DNA of 64,000 nucleotides. Source: Siphlonurus alternatus (taxonomy: Eukaryota > Arthropoda > Insecta > Ephemeroptera > Siphlonuridae). The notes under the pieces were generated by a model. The model saw only the letters and a program-made list of their open reading frames with translations, had not been told where the DNA came from and searched no databases. A program made the translations under genes and the position numbers. Location of the stretch: the NCBI GenBank assembly GCA_949825025.1, contig OX463780.1:27804118-27868117 (forward strand), written 5' to 3'. Shown here piece after piece: positions 13,084-20,547 of the stretch. How positions within the stretch are numbered: the first letter of the stretch is position 1; the number at the start of each line of letters is the position of its first letter.

Positions 13084-15964
13084 CAGTTCTTAAAACTCTA
13101 ATGTTGCTACAATCTCGCTGATTTTAATAAAAAATACAGTATATCAATATTTGCTGAAGCCAATACTGAGAAAAATAATTGCTGAACGTTGCTATTATAA
13201 CAATAATATAATTATATTCGTTCTCATCTGAGCACGAAATTATATAGTGTGAGAGGTTTCTCTACGCTATGTTTTGCAACAAAAATTATAGCATTAACAA
13301 GTAATAACAGGTAGTAAAATAACAAGCATCGTTATTTATTTTCAATATCTCGACAATGGTATGAGGACTTATCGATTCTGGAAATTACGTTGTTTCATAA
13401 AAGTTGACTAAAATACGAAATATAGTTTGCACGTTTGAGATTGATGTATACAAAAATTGTGGACTAGCCCAGCAAGAGTGTAAATTTTCTTCTCTTATAA
13501 ACAAATAAATAAAATAGCCAGTAAGAATGTTATATTTACAAGACTTAATCAAATTTTTTTATAAACTTCTTAACTAAAGATTACAACTAAGGCTATAAAA
13601 CACGAAGTCATAAAGTATTGACAGTTTTGTATTATTTACAGCTAGTCTGGTGAGATAGAAGGATATTTGATAGACTTTCAAAAATGGCAATTTTTTTCCT
13701 ATTGTGTTCTTTATCGATAACATGTATAACGTGTTTTTTTCTTATATTGATTACTCTTTGTAAGGAACTATATTGCCATCAATTTTAAAATAGAAGCTTA
13801 TTTAAATTTTGATGTTACCGAGAAAGTCAAATCCAAACTTGTCAATAAGTATCACAGTAAAAAGACCATCACCAAGCATTCCAACTTCTTAGGTGTGAAT
13901 TAACAATTCATCATTGTTGGTAAGCTAGTTAATTAATTAAGCTTGCACGTCAATAAAGTACTGTAATCAATTTAGCCGTACACGCGCAGGAAAATAGTTA
14001 CAGACTTCAGATGGTGTTTAATACGAATTCGTTGACGACGGTTAATGTTATTCTTATATGGTATGGTCAACGAATCCGTATTTAACACTGCCGTCACGTG
14101 AACGTAGTGAATATCCTGCCTCCTACTTTGGTTCATACCTTTCAAATTTTATAGACTCTATAAGGAAAGTAATTTTTCTCGTTGTTTTTAACAACAGTTA
14201 AATTTTTATTGGGAAAAAAAATGAAAGTTTCAATGGGCACGATTCACGAAACAGTTAGCCAGGTTTCTAACCACGTTTAACTAAAGTGGTTTAACACGTA
14301 AAACAGGTATAGTTAAACGTGGTTAAGCCAAACGTGGTTAGAAACCTGGTTAACTGCTTCGTGAATCGCACCCAATATAATTTTAGCAAAAGAAAAAGAG
14401 TATTGATTCTTATCGTGTTGAGTTGACTTACTGGTGATGAGCTCGTAGGTGACCTTCCTAGGACGACCTTGGTCACCATCCCTGGCCGACACTGTGAGTA
14501 CCAGAGTGCCGATTTCCGCGTCCTCGTCCACTACGCCTGCCAGCGAGCCCTCGAACACGGGGGGCGTGTTCTGCTCGTCACGCACTCGCACCTCCACGGC
14601 AGCAGTGGCGTTGTGCACTCCGTCCTGGACATGAGGGTGCCACGTCAGACATGTGCATAAATGATATAAAATTTATTCCTTATAAGTAGCGTCAGAGCAT
14701 AATGGAACTTCATGGCCAGAGAACTTTATTTATTTTATATAATTTTGAGCCCTGTCTGTCCGAGGCAAGAATTTTCAATTGACCATTCTTAAGTAACATA
14801 ATAAATAACTGCATTATAAGTCCTACAACACTCACCGTCACAGAGAGCCTCAGTTGGTGAAGTTGGCGCACGGCGTAGTCGAGGGGACGTTTCAGAAGTA
14901 AGGATGCCTCGAGACCGATTGAGGTGGCAGACTCGACCGAGATTTCGAATTGGTCGCATGCCCCCGCGAACTAAAAACAACAAAGTATGATTATGAGCTT
15001 TGTATCGATTCTGGTTTCTGATTTCTTAACAAGAGGTGCACTTCAGCTCTCAAAAGGTGACAGGAGAATTCAGTGCGTGCTCTCTACCTTCAAACTATAC
15101 CTTTACCCTCTACCTCTATACTATTTTTGCAAAATTATCTCAAGGTTATTTTCCCTCCTTTATATAAATAAATATTATGCCATTTGTTCAAGTGTTACAA
15201 ATTTTATATTGAATTCTAACCATTGTACTCATGATAAATTACATGTAATATAGTTTTGGACAACGGTAAATATTGATAAGGGCATGCTTACAGAAATTTT
15301 GAAAGCAAATGTAAAAAAAAAAAAAAAAAAAAAAAAATGTAAAAAAAAGAAAGAACGAAAAAAAAAAATCTGTACGCATAAAGAATATTAATAAATTTAT
15401 TATTGCATAACCTTCGCGCAGTATAAAACAAATGTACAAGGATTGTTATTAGGTAGAGAAGAGAGAAAACTTAATTAATATTTAATTAAAGCAATTTCCT
15501 GTCGATAAATCTCTATATCTACCATTTCCAATAATCCCAGAAAAAACACACTTCTTGTTTTTCTTTTTTCGTGTTTCGTGTTTTGTTTCTTTTTTTCTTT
15601 TCGTAGCTATAAGGCGGAAATACATAGACGTAAAAAACATACGTTACGCTTGCTAGCTTAGACTGAGATGTCTTGAACAATCACGAGGGATTCAAGAAAC
15701 ACTTAATGGATCTGATGTAAATCCAGTGCAAACTTTTGAGTTGTTTCTTCTTCATTGATAGTTTATAAAAAGGTAGATCTCTTGGGAATACTAACGTCTT
15801 ATTTATGTTAGGTTTCTTGTGGGTCCAACCCTTAAGAGTTATAGTGAGGGATTTTCATCACTGTTGTGTGTACTAGATTTAGTGTCAAAGGTTAGTGGGG
15901 ATCAACACAAGAGCCTTTATAAATACACTTTAATGGGTTGCATTGCATGTACAGTTAAACACAT

Positions 15965-16055
<91 letters not shown>

Positions 16056-19000
16056 AAAATAAATAAATTAGATTTTTTTCATCTATGAAAATCGAAGTAG
16101 AGAATACAATATTTAATTTTATGAAAGAATATATTCCTTGTGGAAGTCATAATTTTTTTAAGGTTTGATTTTTAAAACAATAAAAAATTGATTTAATATC
16201 AGGTATAATTTATTTTACGAAGTGATATAATAGCCAGGTTTCTCACCATATATAACTAACGTTAAATTTAGTGTAAACCTAAATCAATGATTTAACCGTG
16301 TTTTTTTTTAGTAAAAAAAAAAAAAAAAGATATCTCTTGGGATAAATTTTATTCATGAATTGCTCCCATCATATCGTATATAAAACAAGATTTATAAAAA
16401 TTTAAAGCAAAACATATTTTAGTGCTTCAACTTTTTTTAATTCTACATTTATTTTATGTTTAAAGAAAATTGTATTGCAAGTTCATTGAAATAAAAGAAA
16501 AGCGCACAACATCTCAGACAAAGAAGCCACAAAAGGTCACAGAACAGCCAGAACTAGAAGCTGTATATCGACATCATTTGATTAGTTCACATGGATCTGT
16601 AGAGAAAAAGTTTCCTTTGACCATCAAATCATTGATCAAAAAGGCTGCAGGTAACATGGAGACAATTGAAGGGCAATTTGTTTCTGTTTGAAACTACCAA
16701 AGTATTTTTGTTCAACCAGACAATGCTGAGCAGTATACTGTTAAATCAATACAAATTACGGAAATTGGTTTTCATCTGTTTCGTATTTACGTAGAATAAT
16801 TTAATTAAAATAGCACTATATAACTGGAAATTACAACAGTGATTTTATATTTCAGGTTTATAATACAGTTGGATGAGAAGGGCATTTATTTTGTCTTTGA
16901 AAGAAAATGTCACTACGAACAGCTGGAAGAGTGCCAAATAAGACGTCAGATTTTTTTAAAGTAAAAATAAATGTTTTGTAATTTGATATTTCAAAACAAA
17001 AATCTAAGAACAACGTTCGTATTTACTGTTATTCTTATTTTTTTTTAAATGCAATTAATACGCTAATATAAAGTCAAACAACATTAAAATTGGGTTAAAA
17101 CAACAGCACTTTGAGGAATACATGTCGAGTGGTATTGAGACTTGAATTAAGAGACTTTCTTAAAATTCTTTACGTGTTGAGAGCAAATCCTCAAGTGCGT
17201 AAAGTACGCTCTTCATTTGTAAACAAACGTTTTAAATTTGTTTGATTCAATATTATCCATTAAAATTTATTTCTCCCCTCGCTTTTTAAAGCTCATTTTT
17301 GACTAAAAAAAAAAGTTATAATTTTATAATACTGATACTGGTATATTACACAGAGGAAATTATTAACAAATTAATTTATTAAAAACGGGTTTACGAGAAA
17401 TTATGTGTTTTCCCTATATTCAATACATATCTTTTGTCTGTAAATATGCATTTTTTCAGAGAGTATAAATACATACATTTGTTCTTCATAAAGTAGAATT
17501 TTATTTGCAAAATGTGACTTACCTGGGGTAGCTCGACGCAGGATATCTCAAGGGTGTCTCCCAGCAGGTCGGGGTCCTGGGCTCGAATCCCAGCAATCAC
17601 CACCGAGCCTAAAGACAGGCCCTCTCCTACCTCGGTCTCGTACGGTGCCTGAAAACGGAACCCGAACGTAACCAACATAGCAAAAAGCAAGGTGTATAGA
17701 GGTTTATAAACCTCTATACACCTTGGCAAAAAGTACATCATACAGTATATACGGAGTTTACTTGATTTAAAGACAAATGTCAATGGACACTTGAGCATGA
17801 ATTTGACCCCTGGATGATTTGCTGGAGCTGCAACTCCAACAGACAAAGATTTGCAATTTGGAGAAGGTAAGAAACCTCGCAGTCTATCATCTTGAAATCC
17901 TTGACGGTGGTTTTCTGTGGTTTCCCATCGTCAATACCAGGTGAATACCAGGGCAGTACCTATAATAAACACAAGGCCACAGTCACCTCCTTCCCTATCC
18001 TAATTAAAGATGTTTCAAATTGTTGAAATGTTAACTCGTGATATCATGCAATCTCTACATTTTTCTCATACCTGTGGCGCCATAATATTAAAAAACAAAA
18101 AAAATGCACACAAGCAATGATTCCTAGCTACTCCATTCATTACCGTAACAACGGATAACTCTTGCAAATTTTTCATAAAATATATTTGTGAAACTTTTAA
18201 TCATTTAAGTTCAAAACTTACCAACTACACTGAATGTTTATTACATAGCAGAAGTACCATTGATGAAAAAAAAATCTGTAAGAAGACATTAAAGTTAACC
18301 AATTAAACTTAAACTTATATTTAAGTATTTATTTGTTATGCTTAATGATAAAGTTTTGAAAACTAGTAACAAGTATATATATTAAGTATATATTATAGTT
18401 ACATACCATTATATACATATACAATAATTTTACATACAATGTGATGTATAATAAAAATAATTCTGTAATTCAATCTTGTACGTCGTACATTATTTAGAAG
18501 AAAAGTGAATTTAAGTTTCTTAGTTAAATTTAGTATGAATATTAACTACAACAATATTCTAAGAACTATTATAGGAGAAGAAACTAGTACGTAGCATGAA
18601 ACTATTGTGATACCCTACAAGATTTCGCCTGTGTTTAATTACTCAGAATATTGTTTGTAATAGAACCTCAAACTGTATATAGTTATACACCTACACCTAA
18701 ATGTATTCAAGATGACAAGATATCCTTTACTATAACAGAGGAGATCCTGAACACAGGTACTAAAAAAAAAAAAAAAAAAAACTTACAATTATTATTATTA
18801 TTACAAAAATATTAGTACGCACCTCTCAAATACATTGTGGAATGTAATACGCGTTTTTTTATATTAATAATGTGTACACAAAAAATATAAAATGCATTTT
18901 GCAATCAATGATGCATTTAAAAGATGCATACACAGGCACTTAAAAAAAAAAAAAAAAAAAAATTGCGAGGAGAATTTAAAAAATAAAATTGCATACCCAT

Positions 19001-20547
19001 CAGGTGTCGTACATAGAGTGAACTAGTGAACACGGAACAGGCCTTCGATATAAATAATGCGATTGTTATGTGACAATGTGATTTGTAAGGGCTACAGGTG
19101 ATTAAAATATAATGAATTTACATTATGGTAAGGATGAAATATTTTAATGTTAATTTTAATTTTCAAAGTAAGATCTGATGATACATTTTTCGGACATGAT
19201 TAAGAAACTGAATATATATTTGAGTCAATTAAGGTATGAACTAAAAAAAGGTCATTATTGACTTACTTATAAATTAATATGATCCTCATCAAAAGAAAAA
19301 GACTGCTAATCAAGTCACCTGAAAGTTTTTTTGCATTATATCAGCCACTATTATATTTGAAGATTCAAAATAACAAATTATTTTTGAAGCTTCAAAATAA
19401 CAAATTATTTTTATTTTATTCAAACATGATATGACGTATCTACTACTTCAAACCATTACTGCTCAGGTTTGAAGTACAGGTCATGCTGATAAAACAAGTA
19501 TAATACTGCTGTCCTTAGAATTCATCCCATAATCAATCATGACATCGATATCCCAGCCATCTCTAGTAGTATGAGAATTATGATATCATTTGATATCATT
19601 GACTGTCATTGATTGTTACAATCAAAAAACAATCTCGACTCTGATTGGTCTATAAGTGCAAAATGAATCGTCCAATTGATGTCACAGTACTTACGTCTAG
19701 GAAGACTGGCGGACTGTCGTTCTCATCAAGCACGATCACGGTGACGGGCACGCGCACGATGTTGTTGCCGGGCTCGCCACCTGCCACGGGAGAGTCCTCC
19801 ACCGTCACCGTCGCTCGCAGCGTGTCGTTCACCTGTGGGCACAGACTTGCTTGTCAATCGTGAAGACGATCCGAGGAATATCAAATTCCATAACCACTAC
19901 ACAATATAGAGCGAGTGGCTTGTAGAGACAGGATAAAAGATGTAGTATATTATGAACAAATAGGAGTTTCCAGGATTAAAAACCAGTTTCTCACTAGGTT
20001 AGTGTTATTGCATTAGACTGACCATGGTTACTGATTATATTCCTTCGCTTGAATCATGCCCAACTAATATGTTTAAATATTTTTTTTATTTTTTTTTAAT
20101 AATATAGAAGTAGTAAATATAATAATACTTGTTTATTAAATTAAAATTAAATTTCTGTAAAAACAATTTTTGATTATCGAATATTGGTAAATTTGCATTT
20201 GTAATTGCTTGAATTTATTTATTTTAATTCTCTAAATGCACTGAAAACAGTAACAACATGACATTTCCTAAAAACATATTAGTTTAATGCCCTTTATAGA
20301 ACCTTTTCATAAAATAAAATCAGCTGCTTTCTCACCTCTCTGTCTAGCGGGCTGACGACACGGACCTCGCCGGTGTCCGGGTCCACTGCAAGCTGCGGCG
20401 ATCCAAGCAGTCCGAACCTTACAGGTGACCCCTCAGGGTCTTGAGCCTTCAGCGTAAACACCACTGTGCCGAGGGGCGTGGCCTCACTCAGCGCCAGGTT
20501 GTCCATTTCGCTGAGCAGCTGAGGTGGCCGATTACCTTGTGCCTCGC
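1..20547 (-). CDS. Cad87A: Cad87A-like non-classical cadherin gene, partial (23 exons, EC1 to start of EC12)
   Basis: Twenty-three GC-rich exons join in frame across GT-AG introns to give about 1,260 residues (numbered here from the first base of the 20336-20547 exon). Approximate EC repeats: EC1 6-116, EC2 118-228, EC3 229-341, EC4 342-456, EC5 457-572, EC6 573-672, EC7 673-776, EC8 777-897, EC9 898-1004, EC10 1005-1111, EC11 1112-1210, EC12 from 1211. Each shows the cadherin signature (PEN/DE, AxDxD, DxxTG, a D-x-N-D-x-A-P linker or its variant). The Cad87A call rests on remembered features of the Drosophila protein: the NRPP start with LSE...PLGTVV, the NFTLDYEDPNQRKFIL segment in EC4, GATKFEP in EC6 and the TAGKQVQDSDAF segment in EC8. 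Non-classical cadherins mediate calcium-dependent adhesion at the cell surface. The signal peptide exon, last ECs, membrane segment and tail are not in view. Dachsous or other Fat-like cadherins are the main alternatives, less likely. Confidence 0.75.
498..706 (-). CDS. Cad87A: Cad87A-like exon: rest of EC11, start of EC12 (residues 1155-1224)
   Basis: Acceptor CGTGCAG|GCGTGT and donor CCCGAG|GTGAGT. It encodes VFRLDETTGVLYANGSLRG and RVQDGVHEDKAEVRL. The EC11-EC12 linker is AVNQHQPSF, which keeps only Asn and Pro of DxNDNAP, so a normal calcium site is unlikely. It ends NATVEVPE. Confidence 0.86.
883..1057 (-). CDS. Cad87A: Cad87A-like exon: end of EC10, start of EC11 (residues 1097-1155)
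   Basis: Acceptor GTGGTCAG|GTGCAT and donor CCAGATG|GTGAGT. It contains the linker DENDHAPRF, ASLVEDIAPASPIL, AEDADPTAALTYTV and ends GDPDG across the splice. Confidence 0.86.
1498..1652 (-). CDS. Cad87A: Cad87A-like exon: middle of EC10 (residues 1045-1096)
   Basis: Acceptor TCACCAG|GCGAAC and donor GTGCCC|GTGAGT. It reads EHGADFSVDSSGVVRVHN, GALDREATPEIVVQAVASDG. It joins at a codon boundary to the VHIRLEDEND of the next exon. Confidence 0.85.
2885..2999 (-). CDS. Cad87A: Cad87A-like exon: start of EC10 (residues 1007-1045)
   Basis: Acceptor GATTTCAG|CCGCTC and donor CTGCTCG|GTGAGT. It encodes PLYEASVKENSPRGTIV, KAVDKDRGPFGQVTYSLL. It was located from the splice sites because the frame is too short to stand out on its own. 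Confidence 0.84.
3412..3569 (-). CDS. Cad87A: Cad87A-like exon: rest of EC9 (residues 954-1006)
   Basis: Acceptor GTTGCAG|GTGTGG and donor TCGCAG|GTCAGA. It completes NETG|VVRTSRRIDYEE, then NFTVVAWDSGQPPLSA and the variant linker NLNDEDPVF (Asn for the first Asp, Asp for Ala). Confidence 0.86.
3737..3955 (-). CDS. Cad87A: Cad87A-like exon: end of EC8, start of EC9 (residues 881-954)
   Basis: Acceptor CCCTCAG|GCACTC and donor GAGACAG|GTGAGA. It carries the variant linker GVNDRAPLF, then an extended strand (SPWTPESPRLRVQLPEEAPA), EATDPDSASVARYEL and FTIDNETG. Confidence 0.86.
4228..4360 (-). CDS. Cad87A: Cad87A-like exon: middle of EC8 (residues 837-881)
   Basis: Acceptor CTCCACAG|TCGTTC and donor GGAACCG|GTGAGT; phase 0 entry, one base left over. 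It reads SFFVVDRATGAVSVSRALSR, with 'LSR' in place of the usual 'LDRE' landmark, then VVRLTVRVTDVSA. Confidence 0.83.
4546..4701 (-). CDS. Cad87A: Cad87A-like exon: start of EC8 (residues 785-836)
   Basis: Acceptor GGTGCAG|GTATCC and donor TTCAAG|GTACGA; 52 codons, phase 0 at both ends. It contains VSEDASPGTIFHTLVATDPD and a long loop with TAVDTAGKQVQDSDAF, an insertion relative to ordinary EC repeats that I recall in the same repeat of Drosophila Cad87A. Confidence 0.85.
4898..4995 (-). CDS. Cad87A: Cad87A-like exon: end of EC7 (residues 752-784)
   Basis: Acceptor ACGGCAG|GTACTC and donor GCAGAG|GTGAGA. It is too short to stand out as an open frame but was found from splice sites and frame. 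It reads TPALTGTTTLTVSVL then the linker NSNDKAPTF, in which the first Asp is replaced by Asn. It ends TQRAE at a codon boundary. Confidence 0.82.
6043..6234 (-). CDS. Cad87A: Cad87A-like exon: middle of EC7 (residues 688-752)
   Basis: Acceptor TGTTGCAG|GCTCGC and donor GATGCCG|GTAAGT, phase 1 at both ends. It encodes ASDADAGDNARLSYHV, VEPESGVVRVAAKLDF and VELVAVDAG, a textbook EC core. Confidence 0.87.
6392..6446. repeat. Short hairpin, 25-bp arms
   Basis: Arms 6392-6416 and 6422-6446 are inverted copies with one mismatch around a 5-base loop (AGTAC). It lies in the intron between EC6/7 exons. It may be a solo MITE remnant or a small-RNA hairpin. Confidence 0.85.
6543..6819 (-). CDS. Cad87A: Cad87A-like exon: rest of EC6, start of EC7 (residues 596-688)
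   Basis: The acceptor is AATGTGCAG|GCCGAG and the donor GAGATCG|GTGGGT (weaker than its neighbours). This is the longest exon here. It contains AEDADRSSHLNYTL, LDSTTGEVRVAAS, ASDGAFSATTEV, the degenerate linker DVNNNVPVF (Asn for the second Asp) and VQEDAEI of EC7. Confidence 0.87.
7089..7244 (-). CDS. Cad87A: Cad87A-like exon: end of EC5, start of EC6 (residues 544-595)
   Basis: Acceptor CGTCTAG|GCTACT and donor GTGCAG|GTATAG; 52 codons, phase 0 at both ends. It encodes ATDDEGEGQSAVVPL, the linker DSNDNAPHF and the EC6 opening RAVIDEGATKFEPPL, where GATKFEP replaces the usual PxGT and recalls the same place in Drosophila Cad87A. Confidence 0.85.
8099..8311. mobile_element. MITE-like inverted-repeat element (CCGGAAGT family, copy 1)
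   Basis: The ends CAGTCAAATT and AATTTGACTG are inverted copies. Inside them the motif CTTCCGGAAGTAGCCGGAAG on the left is matched by ACTTCCGGCTACTTCCGG on the right. A second, more diverged copy lies at 31664-31834. It sits in the cadherin intron just 3' (coding sense) of the EC5 exon. No transposase is encoded, so it is non-autonomous; no clear target-site duplication was seen. Confidence 0.7.
8410..8527 (-). CDS. Cad87A: Cad87A-like exon: middle of EC5 (residues 504-543)
   Basis: Acceptor CGTGTCAG|GTTCGC and donor TACAAG|GTCAGT. It completes Arg and gives FAVDPHTGVITVAE, then a short Cys-flanked loop (ECAEGKPGEPPC) before LDFETRPVYFLSYK. The two Cys can plausibly close the loop as a disulfide (inference). 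Confidence 0.82.
8687..8925 (-). CDS. Cad87A: Cad87A-like exon: end of EC4, start of EC5 (residues 425-504)
   Basis: Acceptor TCCGGCAG|GTGATA and donor GCGGACAG|GTGAGT; phase 0 entry, leaving two bases of an Arg codon. It carries the canonical linker DVNDNAPVF, then VPELAGPGTLV and ATDRDSGKFGENGLVYSLL, the most typical calcium-site pattern in the protein. Confidence 0.87.
9466..9621 (-). CDS. Cad87A: Cad87A-like exon: middle of EC4 (residues 373-424)
   Basis: Acceptor TCCCCAG|GGCTCC and donor CTGCTG|GTACGT; 52 codons, phase 0 at both ends. It contains GSNSAFSLRLEDVSGAF and VANFTLDYEDPNQRKFILL. The second stretch, with an NFT sequon and the unusual DYEDPNQR, is one of the best matches I recall to Drosophila Cad87A. 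Confidence 0.85.
9622..12314 (-). other. Long intron between the EC4 exons
   Basis: It is AT-rich and contains poly-A tracts and a (TA)26 microsatellite at 11811-11862. I see no exon, no inverted-repeat element and no open frame of coding character in it. Confidence 0.7.
11811..11862. repeat. (TA)n microsatellite
   Basis: Uninterrupted TA dinucleotide run of about 26 units in a cadherin intron. Confidence 0.97.
12315..12512 (-). CDS. Cad87A: Cad87A-like exon: end of EC3, start of EC4 (residues 307-372)
   Basis: Acceptor TGACCAG|GCCCGC and donor GACGTT|GTGAGT; 66 codons, phase 0 at both ends. After an acidic loop (GEEDDPLSSS) it encodes the EC3-EC4 linker DVNDEAPRF and the EC4 opening VSLPENAPPGSPLPG followed by VTDPDV. 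Confidence 0.85.
12817..12929 (-). CDS. Cad87A: Cad87A-like exon: middle of EC3 (residues 269-306)
   Basis: Acceptor CTTGCAG|ACCCTG and donor ATCAGG|GTAAGC. It completes the split Asn codon and continues PEDYFLLDPESGELRTAKPLD, the DxxSGE and LDxE landmarks of EC3. It ends at a codon boundary. Confidence 0.85.
13025..13082. repeat. (TA)n microsatellite
   Basis: Uninterrupted TA run of about 29 units, about 95 bp upstream (plus-strand sense) of the EC3 exon's acceptor side. Confidence 0.97.
14014..14088. repeat. Hairpin with 23-bp arms and 29-nt loop
   Basis: Arms 14014-14036 and 14066-14088 are inverted copies with two mismatches (core AATTCGTTGAC / GTCAACGAATC). The size fits a small MITE or a microRNA-precursor-like stem-loop. 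It lies in the intron between EC3 exons. Confidence 0.75.
14235..14373. mobile_element. Palindromic MITE, GATTCACGAAGC family, copy A
   Basis: It is almost wholly palindromic: GGGCACGATTCACGAAACAG at one end and CTGCTTCGTGAATCGCACCC at the other, continuing inward through CCAGGTTTCTAACCACGTTT. It is flanked by AAT on both sides, a possible 3-bp target duplication. It is inserted in a cadherin intron 58 bp from the EC2/EC3 exon. Confidence 0.8.
14432..14624 (-). CDS. Cad87A: Cad87A-like exon: end of EC2, start of EC3 (residues 205-269)
   Basis: Acceptor TGTCCAG|GACGGA and donor ATCACCA|GTAAGT; it leaves one base of a split Asn codon. It encodes DGVHNATAAVEVRV, the EC2-EC3 linker DEQNTPPVF (the Asp of canonical DxNDNAP is missing), then VDEDAEIGTLVL and ARDGDQG. 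There is an N-glycosylation sequon at NAT. Confidence 0.85.
14836..14970 (-). CDS. Cad87A: Cad87A-like exon: middle of EC2 (residues 160-204)
   Basis: Acceptor GTTTTTAG|TTCGCG and donor GTGACG|GTGAGT; 45 codons, phase 0 at both ends. It carries FAGACDQFEISVE and the strand motif RPLDYAVRQLHQLRLSVT, the usual 'LDYE' position of an EC repeat. Confidence 0.85.
15969..16052. repeat. (TA)n microsatellite
   Basis: Uninterrupted TA run of about 42 units in the intron between EC2 exons. Confidence 0.97.
16214..16368. mobile_element. Palindromic MITE, GATTCACGAAGC family, decayed copy
   Basis: TTACGAAGTGATATAATAGC followed by CAGGTTTCTCACC at the left, and TTCATGAATTGCTCCCA at the right, with a poly-T/poly-A interior. 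It is recognisable only by comparison with the better copies. Confidence 0.4.
16482..16971 (+). pseudogene. Unrecognised coding remnant or nested 3' exon set, plus strand
   Basis: Inside the cadherin intron but on the opposite strand. An open stretch from 16482 (after TTGCAAG) reads FIEIKEKRTTSQTKKPQ and then PELEAVYRHHLISSHGS, with a TGA at 16689. The same frame stays open to a TAA at 16794. A second block, 16856-16964, starts after TTTCAG and reads FIIQLDEKGIYFVFERK and HYEQLEECQIRRQ, then TAA and an AATAAA two bases later (16966-16971). Composition looks coding and the AATAAA suggests a terminal exon, but no donor of matching phase joins the two blocks. I do not recognise the family. It could be a decayed gene copy or part of an unknown mobile element. 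Confidence 0.3.
17523..17648 (-). CDS. Cad87A: Cad87A-like exon: start of EC2 (residues 118-159)
   Basis: Acceptor TTTTCAG|GCACCG and donor CCCCAG|GTAAGT; 42 codons, phase 0 at both ends. It reads APYETEVGEGLSLGSVV then AQDPD and ends ISCVELPQ. The Cys probably pairs with the Cys early in the next exon (GACDQF), a disulfide-type insertion that I recall in EC2 of Drosophila Cad87A. The pairing is inference. Confidence 0.85.
17649..19694 (-). other. Intron between EC1-end and EC2-start exons
   Basis: It is AT-rich, with a 38-bp perfect palindrome at 17688-17725, two A18-19 tracts (18762-18780, 18943-18961) and a two-copy direct repeat of about 25 bp at 19365-19412. No further exon is needed here because the flanking exons join in phase 0. 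Confidence 0.65.
17688..17725. repeat. 38-bp perfect palindrome
   Basis: Two 19-base half-sites with no spacer, starting CAAGGTGTATAGAGG. It lies in a cadherin intron 40 bp from the EC2 exon. Confidence 0.9.
19695..19832 (-). CDS. Cad87A: Cad87A-like exon: end of EC1 (residues 72-117)
   Basis: Acceptor CCCACAG|GTGAAC and donor CTAGAC|GTAAGT; 46 whole codons, phase 0 at both ends. It encodes the last beta strands of EC1 and the linker DENDSPPVF, an almost canonical calcium-binding EC1-EC2 junction. The join to the upstream exon gives PLDRE|VNDTL. Confidence 0.85.
20336..20547 (-). CDS. Cad87A: Cad87A-like exon: most of EC1 (residues 1-71)
   Basis: The acceptor is TTACAG|GCGAGG and the donor GACAGAGAG|GTGAGA. 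It enters with 2 bases of a split codon (phase 1), so an upstream exon, presumably the signal peptide, must exist. Motifs in order: NRPPQ at the mature N-terminus, LSEATPLGTVV, AQDPEG, VDPDTGEV and PLDRE. NRPP shortly after the splice is typical of the first EC repeat of this cadherin type. Upstream in the same frame the reading runs on without a signal peptide, so the exon is not extended. Confidence 0.85.
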
